A DNA stretch of 64,000 nucleotides from Steinernema hermaphroditum (lineage: Eukaryota; Nematoda; Chromadorea; Rhabditida; Steinernematidae). Below are positions 44,901 to 55,510 of the stretch, piece by piece. The translations under genes and the position numbers were made by a program. The stretch lies in assembly GCA_030435675.1 (NCBI GenBank), contig CM059621.1, forward strand, positions 992,001-1,056,000. The letters run 5' to 3'. The notes under the pieces were generated by a model. The model worked only from the letters and a program-made list of their open reading frames with translations. It made no database searches and was not told the origin of the DNA. The first letter of the stretch is position 1, and every line of letters begins with the position of its first letter.

Positions 44901-47630
44901 ACACAGACCAACTTGAAACAGGAAGTACCTCGCATGAAAGACACGAAAGACAACTGTTCTAAGTGGTTCAACGTATTCGCCGTAGTACCGGTCCTGAACC
45001 GATCCCCCTGCGGTGTACTATGTCGTCATACTGTACTGTACTAAGTGGTTCAGCGTATGACATTCACTGTACTACCTCGGTCTTGCAGCGAACACCCTGT
45101 TTGTACTAAGTCGACGAGCGTACGAACTATATTGTTCAACAAACCTTGACGCACCGTAAATGACGAGTTAACTGATTCCAGAGTGTCATTCCTCTGCACC
45201 TTGCCGCGCAGCAGGGACACATAGCAGTAGTGGGAATGCTTCTCTCTCGATCAACTCAACAACAACATGCCAAGGACTGGAGAGGGAGAACCCCTCTCCA
45301 TCTCGCTGCCATGAACGGCCACTACGAGATGGTTTCTCTGCTCATTGCTCAAGGCTCTAATATCAATGTCATGGATCAGGTTCCTCTAATTTTTCGAGCA
45401 TTCTGTAATGGTCCATTTTAGAACGGTTGGACAGGAATGCATTATGCCACAAAGGCGGGTCATATCAATGTGGTAAAACTCTTCGTGAAGAGCAGCGCTG
45501 ACCCCCAAGCAGAAACCAAAGAGGGAAAAGTGCCGCTTTGCTTTGCAGCAGCCCACAATCACATTGATTGTTTGAGATTTCTGCTTAAACAAAAGCACGA
45601 CACCCATCAGCTGATGGAGGATCGAAAGGTACCAGAGCCCCAGAGGCCAAGCGCATCCATTATTTGCAGTTCATTTTTGATCTAATGGTCTGCGGAAAGG
45701 GTCACGACAACGAGCCTCTTCAAGAATTCATCCTGCAGAGCCCGGCGCCTATCGACACAGCTGTTAAGCTATCAAGTCTATACAGAGATATGAGCGAGAA
45801 GGAGAAAGAAAGAGCCAAAGATTTGAGTAATGTCTCTGTTTTCGCTGAGAACATGGCCGTGGAGCTGCTCAGTATAACGGCTAGTGAATACAATGCCGCT
45901 TTGCTGCTGAAAGCTAAGGATAATCGCGGAAGACCCCTTCTGGATGTTCTGATTGAGAACGAACAAGTAATCGATGCAACCTTGCAAAGACCTTAACAAT
46001 GAACTGATTTACAGAAAGAAGTAGTATCCTATGCATCAGTACAGCGCTATCTAACGGAGATATGGACAGGAAGAGTTGACTGGTCCTTTGGAAAAACGGT
46101 TACTTTCGCTCTTTTCGTGTTATTCTGTCCGCCAGCTTGGTTTTACTTCTCCCTACCGCTTGACAGTCGGATAGGTAAGTCAAGCGTTTATCAAGGACCT
46201 CATTCCTCTCCTCTTCCAGGAAGGGCTCCCATCATCAAGTTCGTGTGTCACATCGTCTCCCACGTGTATTTCACCGTCCTGCTCACCGTAGTCGTTCTAA
46301 ACATAACTCACAAAATGTACGAAGTGACCTCTGTGATACCCAATCCCGTGGAATGGGTTCTCCTGTTGTGGTTGTCGGGCAATCTTGTCTCCGAACTGTC
46401 CAATGTCGGAGGAGGTTCTGGACTTGGAATAGTCAAAGTATGTCCAAACCCTTCTTTCCAAGGCCGTAATTGTATATTCAGGTTATCATTCTCATCCTTT
46501 CGGCGGCGGCTATCGCAGTTCACGTGTTAGCCTTCCTACTACCAGCTATCGTTCTAACCCATCTCGACAACGACGAAAAACTTCACTTTGCACGGACGAT
46601 GCTCTACTTGAAAAATCAGCTCTTCGCCTTCGCCTTGCTGTTCGCTTTCGTCGAATACTTGGATTTCTTGACGGTGCATCATCTCTTCGGTCCATGGGCC
46701 ATCATCATCCGAGATCTGATGTACGATCTGACCAGATTCCTGGTTATATTGTTGCTGTTCGTTGCCGGGTTCACGTTACATGTAACGTCCATATTCCAGG
46801 TGAGAGAATGGTCCTGTTATAATTAATTTTATTCTTGCTTTAGCCAGCCTATCAGCCAGTGGATGAGGACAGCGCCGAACTTATGAGATTAGCCTCGCCA
46901 GAGCAGACTCTTGAGATGCTGTTTTTCTCACTATTCGGCCTTGTCGAACCTGATAACATGCCCCCTCTTCACTTAGTCCCTGACTTTGCTAAGATCATCC
47001 TAAAGCTGTTATTTGGAATCTATATGATGGTCACATTGATCGTAAGTCAGAGCAACAACCACAGATCCAAGACAAGCTGTTTCTGTAGGTGCTCATCAAC
47101 CTCTTGATTGCTATGATGTCCGATACGTACCAGCGAATCCAGGCCCAATCGGACAAAGAATGGAAGTTCGGGCGAGCCATTCTAATCAGGCAGATGAACA
47201 AAAGATCGGCCACTCCATCGCCCATTAACATGCTCACTAAGCTAATTATAGTCATCAAAGTAGCCTACAGGAACAAACGTGAGTTCATCTTGCGGGTCAT
47301 TGTGTCATAGGCCTATTTCAGTAAGAGTCTGCACTCAAAAAGCCCAGCAAGACCTTCGCTATGAGGAGAACATCGATGCGTTCTCCATGAATGGCCAGCA
47401 AGGTCGAAACAGCCCTGCTTTGAGAATGAACACCGACGAAAACGGTATGATGATCACGGGTGTGTGGACATATCATGGAAAACATTTCAGAGATGGGCGA
47501 CAGCGAAGAGCTTGGCCACAGCAAGAACTGGAGCATCGAGACTGTGATCGACTGGAAGAAGATCACGAGGGAATATTACGTGCTCAATGGGAAGAACATG
47601 CATCAGGAAGATGATGCTCTTGGTGATTAA
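35976..47630 (+). CDS. trp-4: TRPN/NOMPC mechanosensory channel, 29 ankyrin repeats
   Basis: Mechanically gated cation channel; in C. elegans TRP-4 acts in dopaminergic and other mechanosensory neurons. 25 exons: 35976-36318, 36655-36826, 36880-37078, 37122-37322, 37373-37628, 38226-38686, 38731-39039, 39082-39210, 42391-42519, 42567-42683, 42729-43160, 43227-43511, 43556-43651, 43694-43834, 43879-43983, 45182-45379, 45422-45628, 45670-45966, 46015-46174, 46220-46437, 46482-46799, 46844-47041, 47089-47278, 47322-47444, 47491-47630 (1807 residues; C. elegans 1924). ATG is 13 bases after an AACAG acceptor. I count 29 ankyrin units from exon 4 to 17, the number known for NOMPC. A linker precedes six membrane helices (exons 19-23), the pore LFGLVEPDNMPPL, and the TRP box EWKFGRAILIRQMNK. 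Intron 6 is GC-AG (AAG|GCAAGC). Intron 8 encloses two receptor genes; intron 15 carries a large repeat. Confidence 0.97.
39961..40902 (-). CDS. 7TM chemoreceptor (Str superfamily), nested in trp-4 intron 8, copy 1
   Basis: An intronless 313-residue receptor from the first ATG of the frame (40902); the frame extends a little upstream but without ATG. Seven hydrophobic segments are visible, with the Str-superfamily signs: a Cys after TLPNKS, and TPYRKAVKDLL after TM7. ENVVVAICICFFYRYNQ corresponds to TM3 and its cytosolic end. It is transcribed against trp-4 from within its 3.2 kb intron. It aligns without length change to copy 2. Ligand unknown; subfamily (Srh, Sri or Srd) not certain. Confidence 0.88.
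   Translation of the reverse strand: MTIEDVSAFLSYSLSALSYLLAIPFFYIVIFKSTPQIRVYRNTILNLATWYCIAIFIYAVLFQPIFSTLPNKSCAKFMGIASHFGVEVNIATLFLSVIATENVVVAICICFFYRYNQIRAFIRPGFMESYKGLLLCITVHIVGSIMAAMLAWLLVYTGEIIHHWGITFFCYDIIDYSNAKKMSIVVAMFFTPQVTAIICLAVMTIKRLRSQKALMTKRTYRLHLMLTFNLLALVALPILFDVIPVLNFCYMVYKRADSLYLWEFIVNHSPFVDVLLTFSVILWHVTPYRKAVKDLLCKKTSPVAPTYRVNQFF
41189..42130 (-). CDS. 7TM chemoreceptor (Str superfamily), nested in trp-4 intron 8, copy 2
   Basis: An intronless 313-residue paralogue of the preceding gene, with exactly the same length and mostly the same residues (PFFYIVIVKSTPQI, GFMESYKGLLLCMTVH, TPYRKAVKDLLCKE). No stop or frameshift interrupts it, and many differences are conservative, so both copies look functional. 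The ATG at 42130 is the first of the frame and is in the same place as in copy 1. The upstream flank (42131-42225) is shared with copy 1, which suggests the promoter was copied too. Confidence 0.88.
   Translation of the reverse strand: MTIDDVSIFLGYFLSALSYLLAIPFFYIVIVKSTPQIHIYRNTILNLATWYCIAIFIYAVLFQPIFSTLPNKLCAKFIGLASPYGVEGNIVALFIFAITTENVVVAICICFFYRYNQIRAFIRPGFMESYKGLLLCMTVHVAMSIMAAILTWLIVWTGEIIHHRGITFLCYDLIDYSNAKKISIAMALFFASQAAAIVCLAFITIRQLRSQKLIMTKRTYRLHIVLTVNLLVVLALPILFDVVPVLSLCYMIYIKADSLYLWDFIANHSPFMDVLLTFSVTLLFVTPYRKAVKDLLCKETSPVAPAHRVNQLF
44041..44113 (-). repeat. tRNA-like sequence (SINE head), reverse strand
   Basis: The reverse complement has a perfect B box GGGTTCGATCCC (44049-44060) and an A-box-like TAGATGGTATAATGG (44092-44106). 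The acceptor ends do not pair and the T stem has only three pairs, so a functional tRNA is unlikely. In intron 15 of trp-4. Confidence 0.55.
44118..44202 (+). repeat. tRNA-like sequence (SINE head) with T-run
   Basis: A box TGGCCGAGTGGC at 44127-44138 (Leu/Ser-tRNA type), B-box-like AGTTCGAATTC at 44170-44180, and eight T at 44194-44201 that would terminate RNA polymerase III. Stems are poorly paired. Head to head with the tRNA-like sequence at 44041-44113. Confidence 0.55.
44335..45160. mobile_element. Large inverted-repeat element with TACAGGTT array, in trp-4 intron 15
   Basis: The left arm (44360-44510) with GTTTGTTGAACGACTTAGTA, CGGTTCAGGACCGA, GTACGCTGAACCACTTAGTA and CAGTACAGTATGAC is mirrored by the right arm (44985-45155) with GTCATACTGTACTG, TACTAAGTGGTTCAGCGTA and TTGTTCAACAAAC. 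Between them, 44525-44600 is a tandem array of TACAGGTT-like units. No transposase frame. Confidence 0.75.
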
Positions 47631-48462
47631 AGATTTGTGTTATGGGAAAGAGTTATACCTGAAGTGCCTCCGTGTATCAATATTTTCGTATCAGAGAGAT
47701 AAATGTTTACTGGTTTTCCGTCGTAATATTACAGATCAATGCTAATGTGTTTATAGTGGTGTAAGTACATATTTTTTTAAGGTTTGCATTGACGCCTCTT
47801 CATCCGGAGTGGTCTTTGGCAAAAAGGAGGCTAACACTACATACTTAGAGTCCATACCTCATTCTTACCCAGGTTCATGGATCATCGCACCGGCTCAGCT
47901 TGGACGATCTCTACCATCCATGCCTATGCTCTTCCCTTTTCCAAGCCTTATCCCTTCCTCTGTTACAGACTCCTTTAGACTGTTGGACTGCCTCATCCTG
48001 TCAGCACATTTGAGAGGCAGTAGATAGAGACTGGTCGGTCAGATCATGGTCCTGTCTACGGTATCATTTTGACTATTCATTTCTTGAAGTGTTCACCGAT
48101 CATGTAGATTGACAATGATCGGTTCCGCTTTCGGCCGGTGCTCTTCCCACCGAAAACACCCCCTTAATGTTTGCTTATCTTATCAACAGTTTCTGCTAGC
48201 GTTTCCGTATACGTACGTGTTTTTTTCATATGGGTTTGCTGAGGGTCGTCACTAAGGATTATAGAATGAACTTTGTTCCGAATGGGTGGTTGGACTAAGC
48301 TTCCGGTCTACAGGAAGGCTCAGTGTTGGGCAACGTTCTAGCTACTCGATTTTCAACCCCCTGTTTACGCGTCTTATCTATTCAGCCATATAAAATGAGC
48401 CTGTGGTAGTCGATAGCACTAACCACGCGAGTATACGTGCTTTGAACCCCCAACCTTTAGGC
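47631..48462. other. Intergenic region between trp-4 and the hemopexin cluster
   Basis: trp-4 3' UTR at the left. Nothing else recognised. The acceptor CCTTTAG just before the next ATG is at 48455-48461. Confidence 0.45.
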
Positions 48463-49309
48463 ATGATCGACAAGTGGAACCTCGCACAAGTTGTGCTCAT
48501 CTCATTGCTCAGCTTAGCTGCAGCCAATCAACCTGATCCTTGTGATGGTCGTCATGTCGACGCAGCTGTAGAAATTGGAGACGAAGTGTACTTATTCAAG
48601 GTGGAATTCTTGCTAAGATGTCTGAAGACGCTTCTGATGTAGGGAGAGTACTTCTGGACCTTCAAGGACGGCCAACTGAGCGGTAGACCCCGTCATGTTT
48701 CGAAGCTGTGGCCGGATCTTCCTGGTAATGTGGACTCGGCGTTCAGCTACGACAGGAACACCTACTTCTTTGTCGGTGAGTTGATCAACACAAAATATGG
48801 ATAGCTAGTTGTTTTTAAAGGAAACAAAGTGTACGTTTACGACAAACACCGGCATCTCAAAAAGACTGTAAGCCTGACGGCTTACGGTATCCCTGAACAT
48901 GTAAAGAAAATACGTCTGGCATTTGTTTGGTACCACGGTCCCGAAACTCCAATTTTCTATATGTGGTCGGATACGGTGACCTACAAATACGACGTGAACA
49001 CCGGGAGGACGAGTACGAACTCCATTACTTACGACTGGGACGACGCTACAGCGAACTTGGACATGAATGGAGGTAATTGAGGTCACGTCTTGTGCATGGA
49101 TCAGAGAGGCCCTTTCAGAAAACTACATCTTTACTCCGAGAGGACTCCACAAATTCAACAAACAGACACATCTCTACAACGCGCCGATTCAACTCACCGA
49201 TCTGTTCGACTGCGACGATGGCAGTGGCGATGATCAGGATGATGGACCGGTTGTGGGGAGGTTCAAGAGGAACCGCCATGGGGAGTGGCTGCTTTTCAAC
49301 GACATCTGA
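48463..49309 (+). CDS. Secreted hemopexin-domain protein (no protease domain)
   Basis: Four exons: 48463-48600, 48643-48775, 48821-49072, 49119-49309 (237 residues). ATG lies two bases after a TTTAG acceptor. A signal peptide (residues 1-22, hydrophobic VVLISLLSLAAA) leads straight into PDPCDGRHVDAAVEIGDEVY, the start of a hemopexin-like propeller. Later blades: EYFWTFKDGQLS, NVDSAFSYDRNTYFFVG, KVYVYDKHRHL, YMWSDTVTYKYD, ENYIFTPRGLHKF. The blades and intron positions match those of the two metalloprotease genes downstream, but the propeptide and catalytic domains are absent. It is therefore a duplicate reduced to signal peptide plus hemopexin domain. A role in binding protease, matrix or inhibitor is an inference. 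Confidence 0.85.
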
Positions 49310-49959
49310 ATAATCAATCGATTACATCGTGTATTTGTGATTATTGTATACGTTTCTGTCACATAATTAAATTTTCTTATTCATAGGCTATAGACCCTCA
49401 TACTCCAAACTATGTCCAGAGCCATCCGATTTTATTACTTGTTTTTTTTATTTCCGAACCTCATGTGACAACGTGTTTTGCACATATCGTTTCACGCATT
49501 CCTCTTCTTCCTGTTGCCAGGCAAAAAATCAAATCATCCAAGGATGCCTTAAGAACGCGTAGAAGAAATGCGGCGCCTAAGATTCGAACATGAATAGATG
49601 TGACTGGCACAGGTTTTGACACCATAAATGATGCTTGTTTCACCTGTTTGCGACATTCGAGAAAATACTCGGATTACGACAGTGTCTCGGTGTTCCGATA
49701 AGACTTCCTGTTTGACCATAATAATGACGAAAATAGCATCATGTTTTGGAGTGGATTCTCCGACGCGCTCTTCGTCCTGTTTGCTCATTTTCGTAGTTGT
49801 TTTTGAGTAGAACAAACCGCTGAGAGTCGTTATCAGTTGCTGCCAAGACGAAACCGCGTAGAGTGCTGATCGTTATCGCCTTAGCAACCCAACTCCATCT
49901 TTTATTCCGCTTTCCTATTCACTGTTTTCGTTCAAGCTGCACAGAGAACTTTTGCAGAT
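49310..49959. other. Intergenic region within the hemopexin cluster
   Basis: No gene recognised. The acceptor TTTGCAG precedes the next ATG by two bases (49951-49957). Confidence 0.45.
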
Positions 49960-52550
49960 ATGTTTGTGAAGTGTGCAGTGCTACAAGTGGCGCTTCTTTT
50001 ATCTTTGTGTTCTACAGCGGCTGTTGACGTCACCGACAATGAGGTAATGCAACCGAAACCATGTGGCGCTAAGGTGTAGGTCGCTTTTAGATCAAATATT
50101 TGGAGAAGTACGGATACATCGATACAGATAAGGACGTCGCTTTTTTGAGGTCTCCGAGTTTCTACGAAGAGCGCATAAAGGAGTTCCAAGAAATGTTCGC
50201 TTTGCCGATAACGGGGAAGATAGATAGCGCCACGAGGCAGAGGATGTCGACGCCTCGATGTGGAATGCCGGATAAAAGAAGGACCAGAAGGTAACTTCGG
50301 CCATTTAACAATTTTTGTAATTTCATCGATAGGCAACGACGAAATACTGTGCGGAAGTGGCCAAAAGAACGTCTCACCTATTGGTAAGTGTTTCTAAGAG
50401 ACCATTATCCACGTTTAAATATAAATTGACTCGTGTAGAGGAGTGACCGGATTGGCGTACGTGAGAAACCAACTGTCTACCTCCGTCCCCTGAGTGTCTA
50501 GTGTCTATTTGTGTCTATATATACCTCTGTGTTCATGTATCATTCCCTTCTGACCTTGAGTGGTCGTATAAATGGTTCTTCCCCTCTTCTCGGTCACCCA
50601 CTTCTCAACAGCTCGGAAATCTTGGAAAGGGACCTTCTGAATTTGTCAGCTTGAAAATTACCATGCAGGTGGGCGTGCATTAATGAATGTTAGCTTCAAT
50701 AAAGCGTCGGCTCGAACGCACACCTGGCCATATAAACAGCCTTTGAAAGTGACCAGAGGATAGTTGGTATAATTACCTGATATACTTGCATTATTGGCAG
50801 CGGAGGGAGCCGAATACTAGAAACTGTCTACAAACTGATAGCCCAGAGATTTACCGTGTCAATCACGTAGGCAGAAGCCACCGCTTCGCCAACTGCTGCT
50901 ATATCTACACCAGTATCTTTAGAAGGGTGCTTTATGGTCAGATGTGCGTACAGGCCGACGCCCCTTACGGTTTTCACTTCTTATTGTATGCTTATCTGTG
51001 AGCCAATTTTTCCTGAATCTGAGACGATTAAGGCCTATCTGCATGCCAGTTTTCAGCTCGATTAGTACACTTACCGGTGAAGCTATTTTCATCTCAATCT
51101 GAGGATCTGAGATTGACACTTCGGATGGCTCCCTTGCTAGTCTCGAAATGACAATCCAACTGTTCTGTTTCAGGCTCAAAAACACGCCCCGCTCTGAGTA
51201 CACTGCTAACCAAATTCGAACAGCAATTGCTAAGGCCTTCGGACTATGGCAAGCTGTGGCGAACATCGAATTTGTGTGGAAAGACAGTGAAGACGGAAGA
51301 GATGTGGACATCGCTCTCAGCTTTGAAGACCGAGAACATGGCGACAGCTACCCATTCGATGAAAGTGTTTTGGCCCACGCTTTCTTTCCGACTCACGGCG
51401 ATGTTCACTTCAACAACGAGCAAGACTTTACGATCTTTTATGAAGGACCAAAAGGAGGTCGTCGACATAAGCTGTTTTCAATCGCCGCTCATGAGATTGG
51501 ACACAGTCTCGGATTGGATCACATGAACAAGATCGACTCTATCATGTTTCCAAACGACGAATACTCTCCAACTAGGCTGTCTTCCGACGATATCGCAGCG
51601 ATTCAAAGCTTGTACGGGGTGAACACTGCTAGTAATCGTTTCGAGGACACCGGTTATGAGGTGTCGATAAAGCCTGATAGTAGAGAAGATGTCGTGGATG
51701 AACCAAGCCCGGATCCTTGTGATGGTCGTATTGATGCTGCAGCTAAGATTGGGGACGAGGTGTACATGTTCAAGGTGAGATGGCAAAACAGGCAGTGTTT
51801 TCCTTAAGACACTTTCACTGACTCTATTCCAGTGGTGTCTATCTCTTATTCATATATTATAGGGCAGATGGTTCTGGACATTCAAAGACGGCCGACTTCA
51901 CAGCAGTCCTCGACGAGCGTCTCAGTTATGGCCAGCCATTGCTGGTAAGGTGGACTCAGTGCTCACCTACAAACGATACACCTACTTCTTCGTTGGTAAA
52001 TGATATCATGTGGAATCCTACAATCGTTATAATCCAGCCGATAACGTCTACATCTACGATTCCGATGGACGCCTATACAGCCAAGTAAAACTGACAAAAT
52101 TCGGTATTCCGGAGCACGTGCAAAAGATCCGTCTCGCTTTTCTTCGGTACCGCAACCCAAACGCTCCAACTTTTCATTTGTGGTCCGGTTCGGTGAACTA
52201 CCAGTACGATGTGAAGGCTAAAACAACAAGCACTGTTCGGATAGACAATGACTTCGACGACGCTACAGCGAGCTTGGACGTGGACAAAGGTAACGATTTC
52301 GTCGCTATGCCGTCGCTTCACACAAGATACTTCAGATAACTACATCTTTACTCCATGGGGACTGCGCAAATTCGACAAACAAGCGCATCGCTACCGAGAA
52401 CCGATTCCGTTCAGCAGTCTGTTTGAATGTGAAGGAGAAGGCGGTGAACGTGGACACAGCAGGCGTGGACGCCCTGTGGTCGGGGTTGGAAGGGGAAGAC
52501 GAAGATATCACAGTGAGACATCACTATTGCATGTTCTCTTTGACATATGA
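49960..52550 (+). CDS. Matrix metalloproteinase (M10A), complete
   Basis: Secreted zinc endopeptidase of extracellular matrix. Seven exons: 49960-50043, 50091-50290, 50333-50383, 51174-51774, 51863-51995, 52038-52289, 52336-52550 (511 residues). Order: signal peptide (1-21), propeptide with peptidoglycan-binding-like fold, cysteine switch PRCGMPD (about 84-90), a basic furin-type site KRRTRRQRR, catalytic domain with HGDVHFNN calcium/zinc loops, zinc site HEIGHSLGLDH (first His codon 51490-51492), Met-turn SIMFP, an acidic hinge, then the hemopexin domain from DPCDGRIDAAAK. The C-terminus has an Arg/Gly-rich extension. Intron 3 (790 bp) is the only long one. All catalytic residues are present, so activity is expected. 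Equivalence to a particular C. elegans zmp gene is not established. Confidence 0.93.
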
Positions 52551-52734
52551 CTTTTTTTATTTATATCATATATTTGTACACCTAAATGGAACTGTTCTAG
52601 GTCAAAAGGATTAGGTGATCTTCGACGGTTCTTGCGCTGACCGCTTTTTCGGGGCGCTTCGTTCAGTTCGGTCATAAGCGAGAGAAGAGACTCCACCTGG
52701 CTGCGGCTAAAGGGTGTCACGAATTGAGAATCAT

Positions 52735-52960
52735 CCCCTATATATAAAGGGAGAACCGACGGGTCCGTTGGTCTGTGTGTGTGTGTGTTTTTCCGTGAGC
52801 ACGGGGAAAACACCCACACAAAATAAGGACCCCGAAGGGAACCGAATGACCTCTTGAACAGGCATCAAAAACGGCGACGACGGTCGAATGTGAAGATAAA
52901 ATTTGAAACGCGTTTCGCGCCATCTCACCGATGACAGCAACGGCTTCAATGGGAACGCAA
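52735..52960 (-). repeat. SINE-like element, copy 3 (inverted, different head)
   Basis: 52738-52850 is the reverse complement of the SINE tail (CAGACCAACGGACCCGTCGG, ACACACAAAA with GGACCCCG) and keeps the CGGTTCCCTTCGGGGTCC block. The upstream head differs from copies 1 and 2, so it is only tail-related beyond about 52855. Confidence 0.6.
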
Positions 52961-53397
52961 AACGGCGATGGTGACATTACTAAACTTACATTACCACGAA
53001 CATAATCTGTTCTAGCTCTGTTTTCTTGATGCAATGTGCAAACTCATTGATACTTGGTCGCTTTTCTGCAGTGAATTGTTGCAATTACTTCCTATTTGCC
53101 GGCCTTATCTGTATGGCGACTTCCTAACGCGTTGCATGAGCAAACTGCAACAATCGCTATCACATACATGGCGGAGTGTGCGACTCATCGGCTACCATAC
53201 TTCGTAACTTTTTCCGCTCTGCGCTTTCCGTTCATTATATTGCACTAAAGGAACACCCATGTTTGCTTCATCCGTCGGTGCTGTATATTTCTATGACCGC
53301 AGATAGACATTATGCCCAATCATTATTATCAGCGAACTTACATTTCCGGCAAGGCTGCGTGGAAATTCATCAAGTGACAATCGATTTAACTTCAGAT

Positions 53398-55510
53398 ATG
53401 ATTGCGAAATGGACACGTCTGCAAATTGTATTTGCCATGTCGCTGAGGTATACTGCGTCTTTCTACATCACGGGCAAAGAGGTAACGTCTCTTTGAAGCG
53501 AGGTTAACCGAAACGTTGAGCACCCAAATCCGCATAGGTAATTGTTCAAATGGGTAGTCGATCGAAAGCCAAAAAAATTCGAACCCCGGACCTTCTAACT
53601 GATTCCGGTTCGTTCCGGTTTGCGTTCCGCTGCATCCCTAATGTGAACTCGAGCCTGCCCATGTTTGTCTCCAAAAAGGGAAAGTTGAAACTGAAAACTG
53701 TTTGCACAGCTTCAGCTCGATCTAAGTGGAACAGGTTCTCGGTTTCTCGTCTAAAATGAAAGTGCTGCTGAGCTCGTGGGGGAACCGGTATGTAGATTGT
53801 TTTTAGATCACATATTTGGAGAAATATGGATATGTCCATATAGATAAGGACGTCGCTACTTTCCGCTCTTCGACTTTCTATGAAGAGCGCGTAAAGGAGT
53901 TCCAAGAAATGTTCGCTTTGCCGATAACGGGGAAGATAGACAGCGCCACGAAGCAGATGATGTCGACGCCTCGATGTGGAATGCCGGATAAAAGAAGGAC
54001 TAGACGGTAATGTTTTTGTTTTCGACAGTTTATAACGTTTGCAAATCGACTGCAGGTATCATCGAAGCATCGTTCGTAGATGGCCGAAACACCGCGTAAC
54101 CTATTGGTGAGCAGCTCTAGCTTGCCTTTCTAAACGTACATGATTCAATCAATTACAGGCTAAAAAACTCGCCCGATTCTGAGTACAGCTACGACCAAAT
54201 TCGGACGGTCATTTCCAGAGCCTTCGAAGTGTGGCAGAAAGTGACGAATATCGAATTCAAGTGGCAAGACAGTTACGACGGATTTGATGTCGACATCGCA
54301 ATCAGCTTCGAAGACAAAGAACACGGCGCTGACCATTCGTTTGGTGATCATGACTTAGCTCATGCCTTTCTACCTCCCCGTGGCGATATTCATTTCAACA
54401 ACAAACATGATTTTGCGATCTTTTACGAAGGTCCTACACGGGGTCATCGGCCAAAGTTATTTTCAATCGCCCTTAACGAGATTGGACACAGTCTCGGATT
54501 GGATCACATGAACAAGATCGACTCTATCATGTTTCCTAATGATGAATACTCGCCAACGAGGCTGTCTTCTGACGACATCGCAGCGATTCAAAGTTTGTAC
54601 GGAGTGAAGGAAACCAGCAGTGAAATTGAGGATTACGAAGATGATGTAGTGATAGAAAGCGAGAGTGAGGAGGAGGCTGATAGTGATGAACCAGCGCCTG
54701 ATCCTTGTGACAGTCGTATCGATGCGGCAGCAAAGATCGGTCACGAAGTTTACGTGTTTAAGGTAAGACTGCCAGAGTCGATATTTGGCTTTATTAAAGT
54801 TGAGATTTGCAGGGCAAATGGTTCTGGACTTTTAAACATAAGAGCCTATTCCACGGCCCGCGAAAAGTAGCTGAACACTGGCCACATCTTCCCGGCAACG
54901 TTGATGCAGTGCTCAGCTACAAGAACTACAGCTACTTCTTTATAGGTGAGTAGAGCAAAAGCAACATGTCCAACTCCTATTTAGGGGATAAAGTGTACAT
55001 CTATAGCAAGAATCGGCGGTTCCGAAAGGTGGTCAAGCTGACGGCGTATGGTATCGCCGCATACGTGAAGAAAATACGCTTGGCGTTCGTTTGGTACCAG
55101 GACCAAAATACTCCAATTTTCTTCATGTGGTCGGACACGGTTGTCTATAAGTACGATGTGAAAGCAAAGAGAATAAGTACATTCCCCATTACGGAGAAGT
55201 GGAACGGCGCCACAGCGAATTTGGACATGAATGGAGGTGACTCACTTACACGCCATGCGTGCTCATGGACATGGAAACATTTTCAGATAACTACATATTC
55301 ACTCCAAAAGGATTGCATAAATTCCACAATGGAAGTTATACTTATGAAGAGCCGACTGCGCTCAAGTGCGTTCTTCAATGCGGAGCCAACGATGGACGTC
55401 TGAGTTGCGAACGCTCAGCTCAACTTAGGCATGCTCTTCTTGTTGCGCTATCAGTGCAAAATGTGAACCACATGACATATCGTCTTCAGGGATCACTGTT
55501 TGGCTGGTGA
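53398..55510 (+). CDS. Matrix metalloproteinase-like protein with altered zinc site (likely inactive)
   Basis: Seven exons: 53398-53481, 53807-54006, 54056-54106, 54159-54762, 54813-54945, 54985-55236, 55287-55510 (515 residues). The exon lengths 84, 200, 51, 133 and 252 equal those of the neighbouring gene at 49960. ATG again follows CTTCAG by two bases. The propeptide, cysteine switch PRCGMPD and KRRTRR site are kept. The zinc-binding motif reads NEIGHSLGLDH: the first His is Asn (AAC, 54475-54477). The Glu, the other two His, the Met-turn and the hemopexin domain are intact. A zinc protease cannot hold its metal normally without this ligand, so loss of activity is expected although the frame is open. 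The C-terminal 60 residues are unlike the neighbour and contain several Cys. Possible roles: decoy or scaffold. Confidence 0.88.

Noticed and set aside
44597..44971. 124-codon frame in trp-4 intron 15
   Set aside because: It lies within the inverted-repeat element, overlaps other open frames, and has no recognised domain.
53757..53805. ATG at 53757 as start of the third metalloprotease gene
   Set aside because: Splicing from it into 53807 breaks the frame, while the exon at 53398-53481 has the same length (84) and phase as the neighbour's signal-peptide exon.
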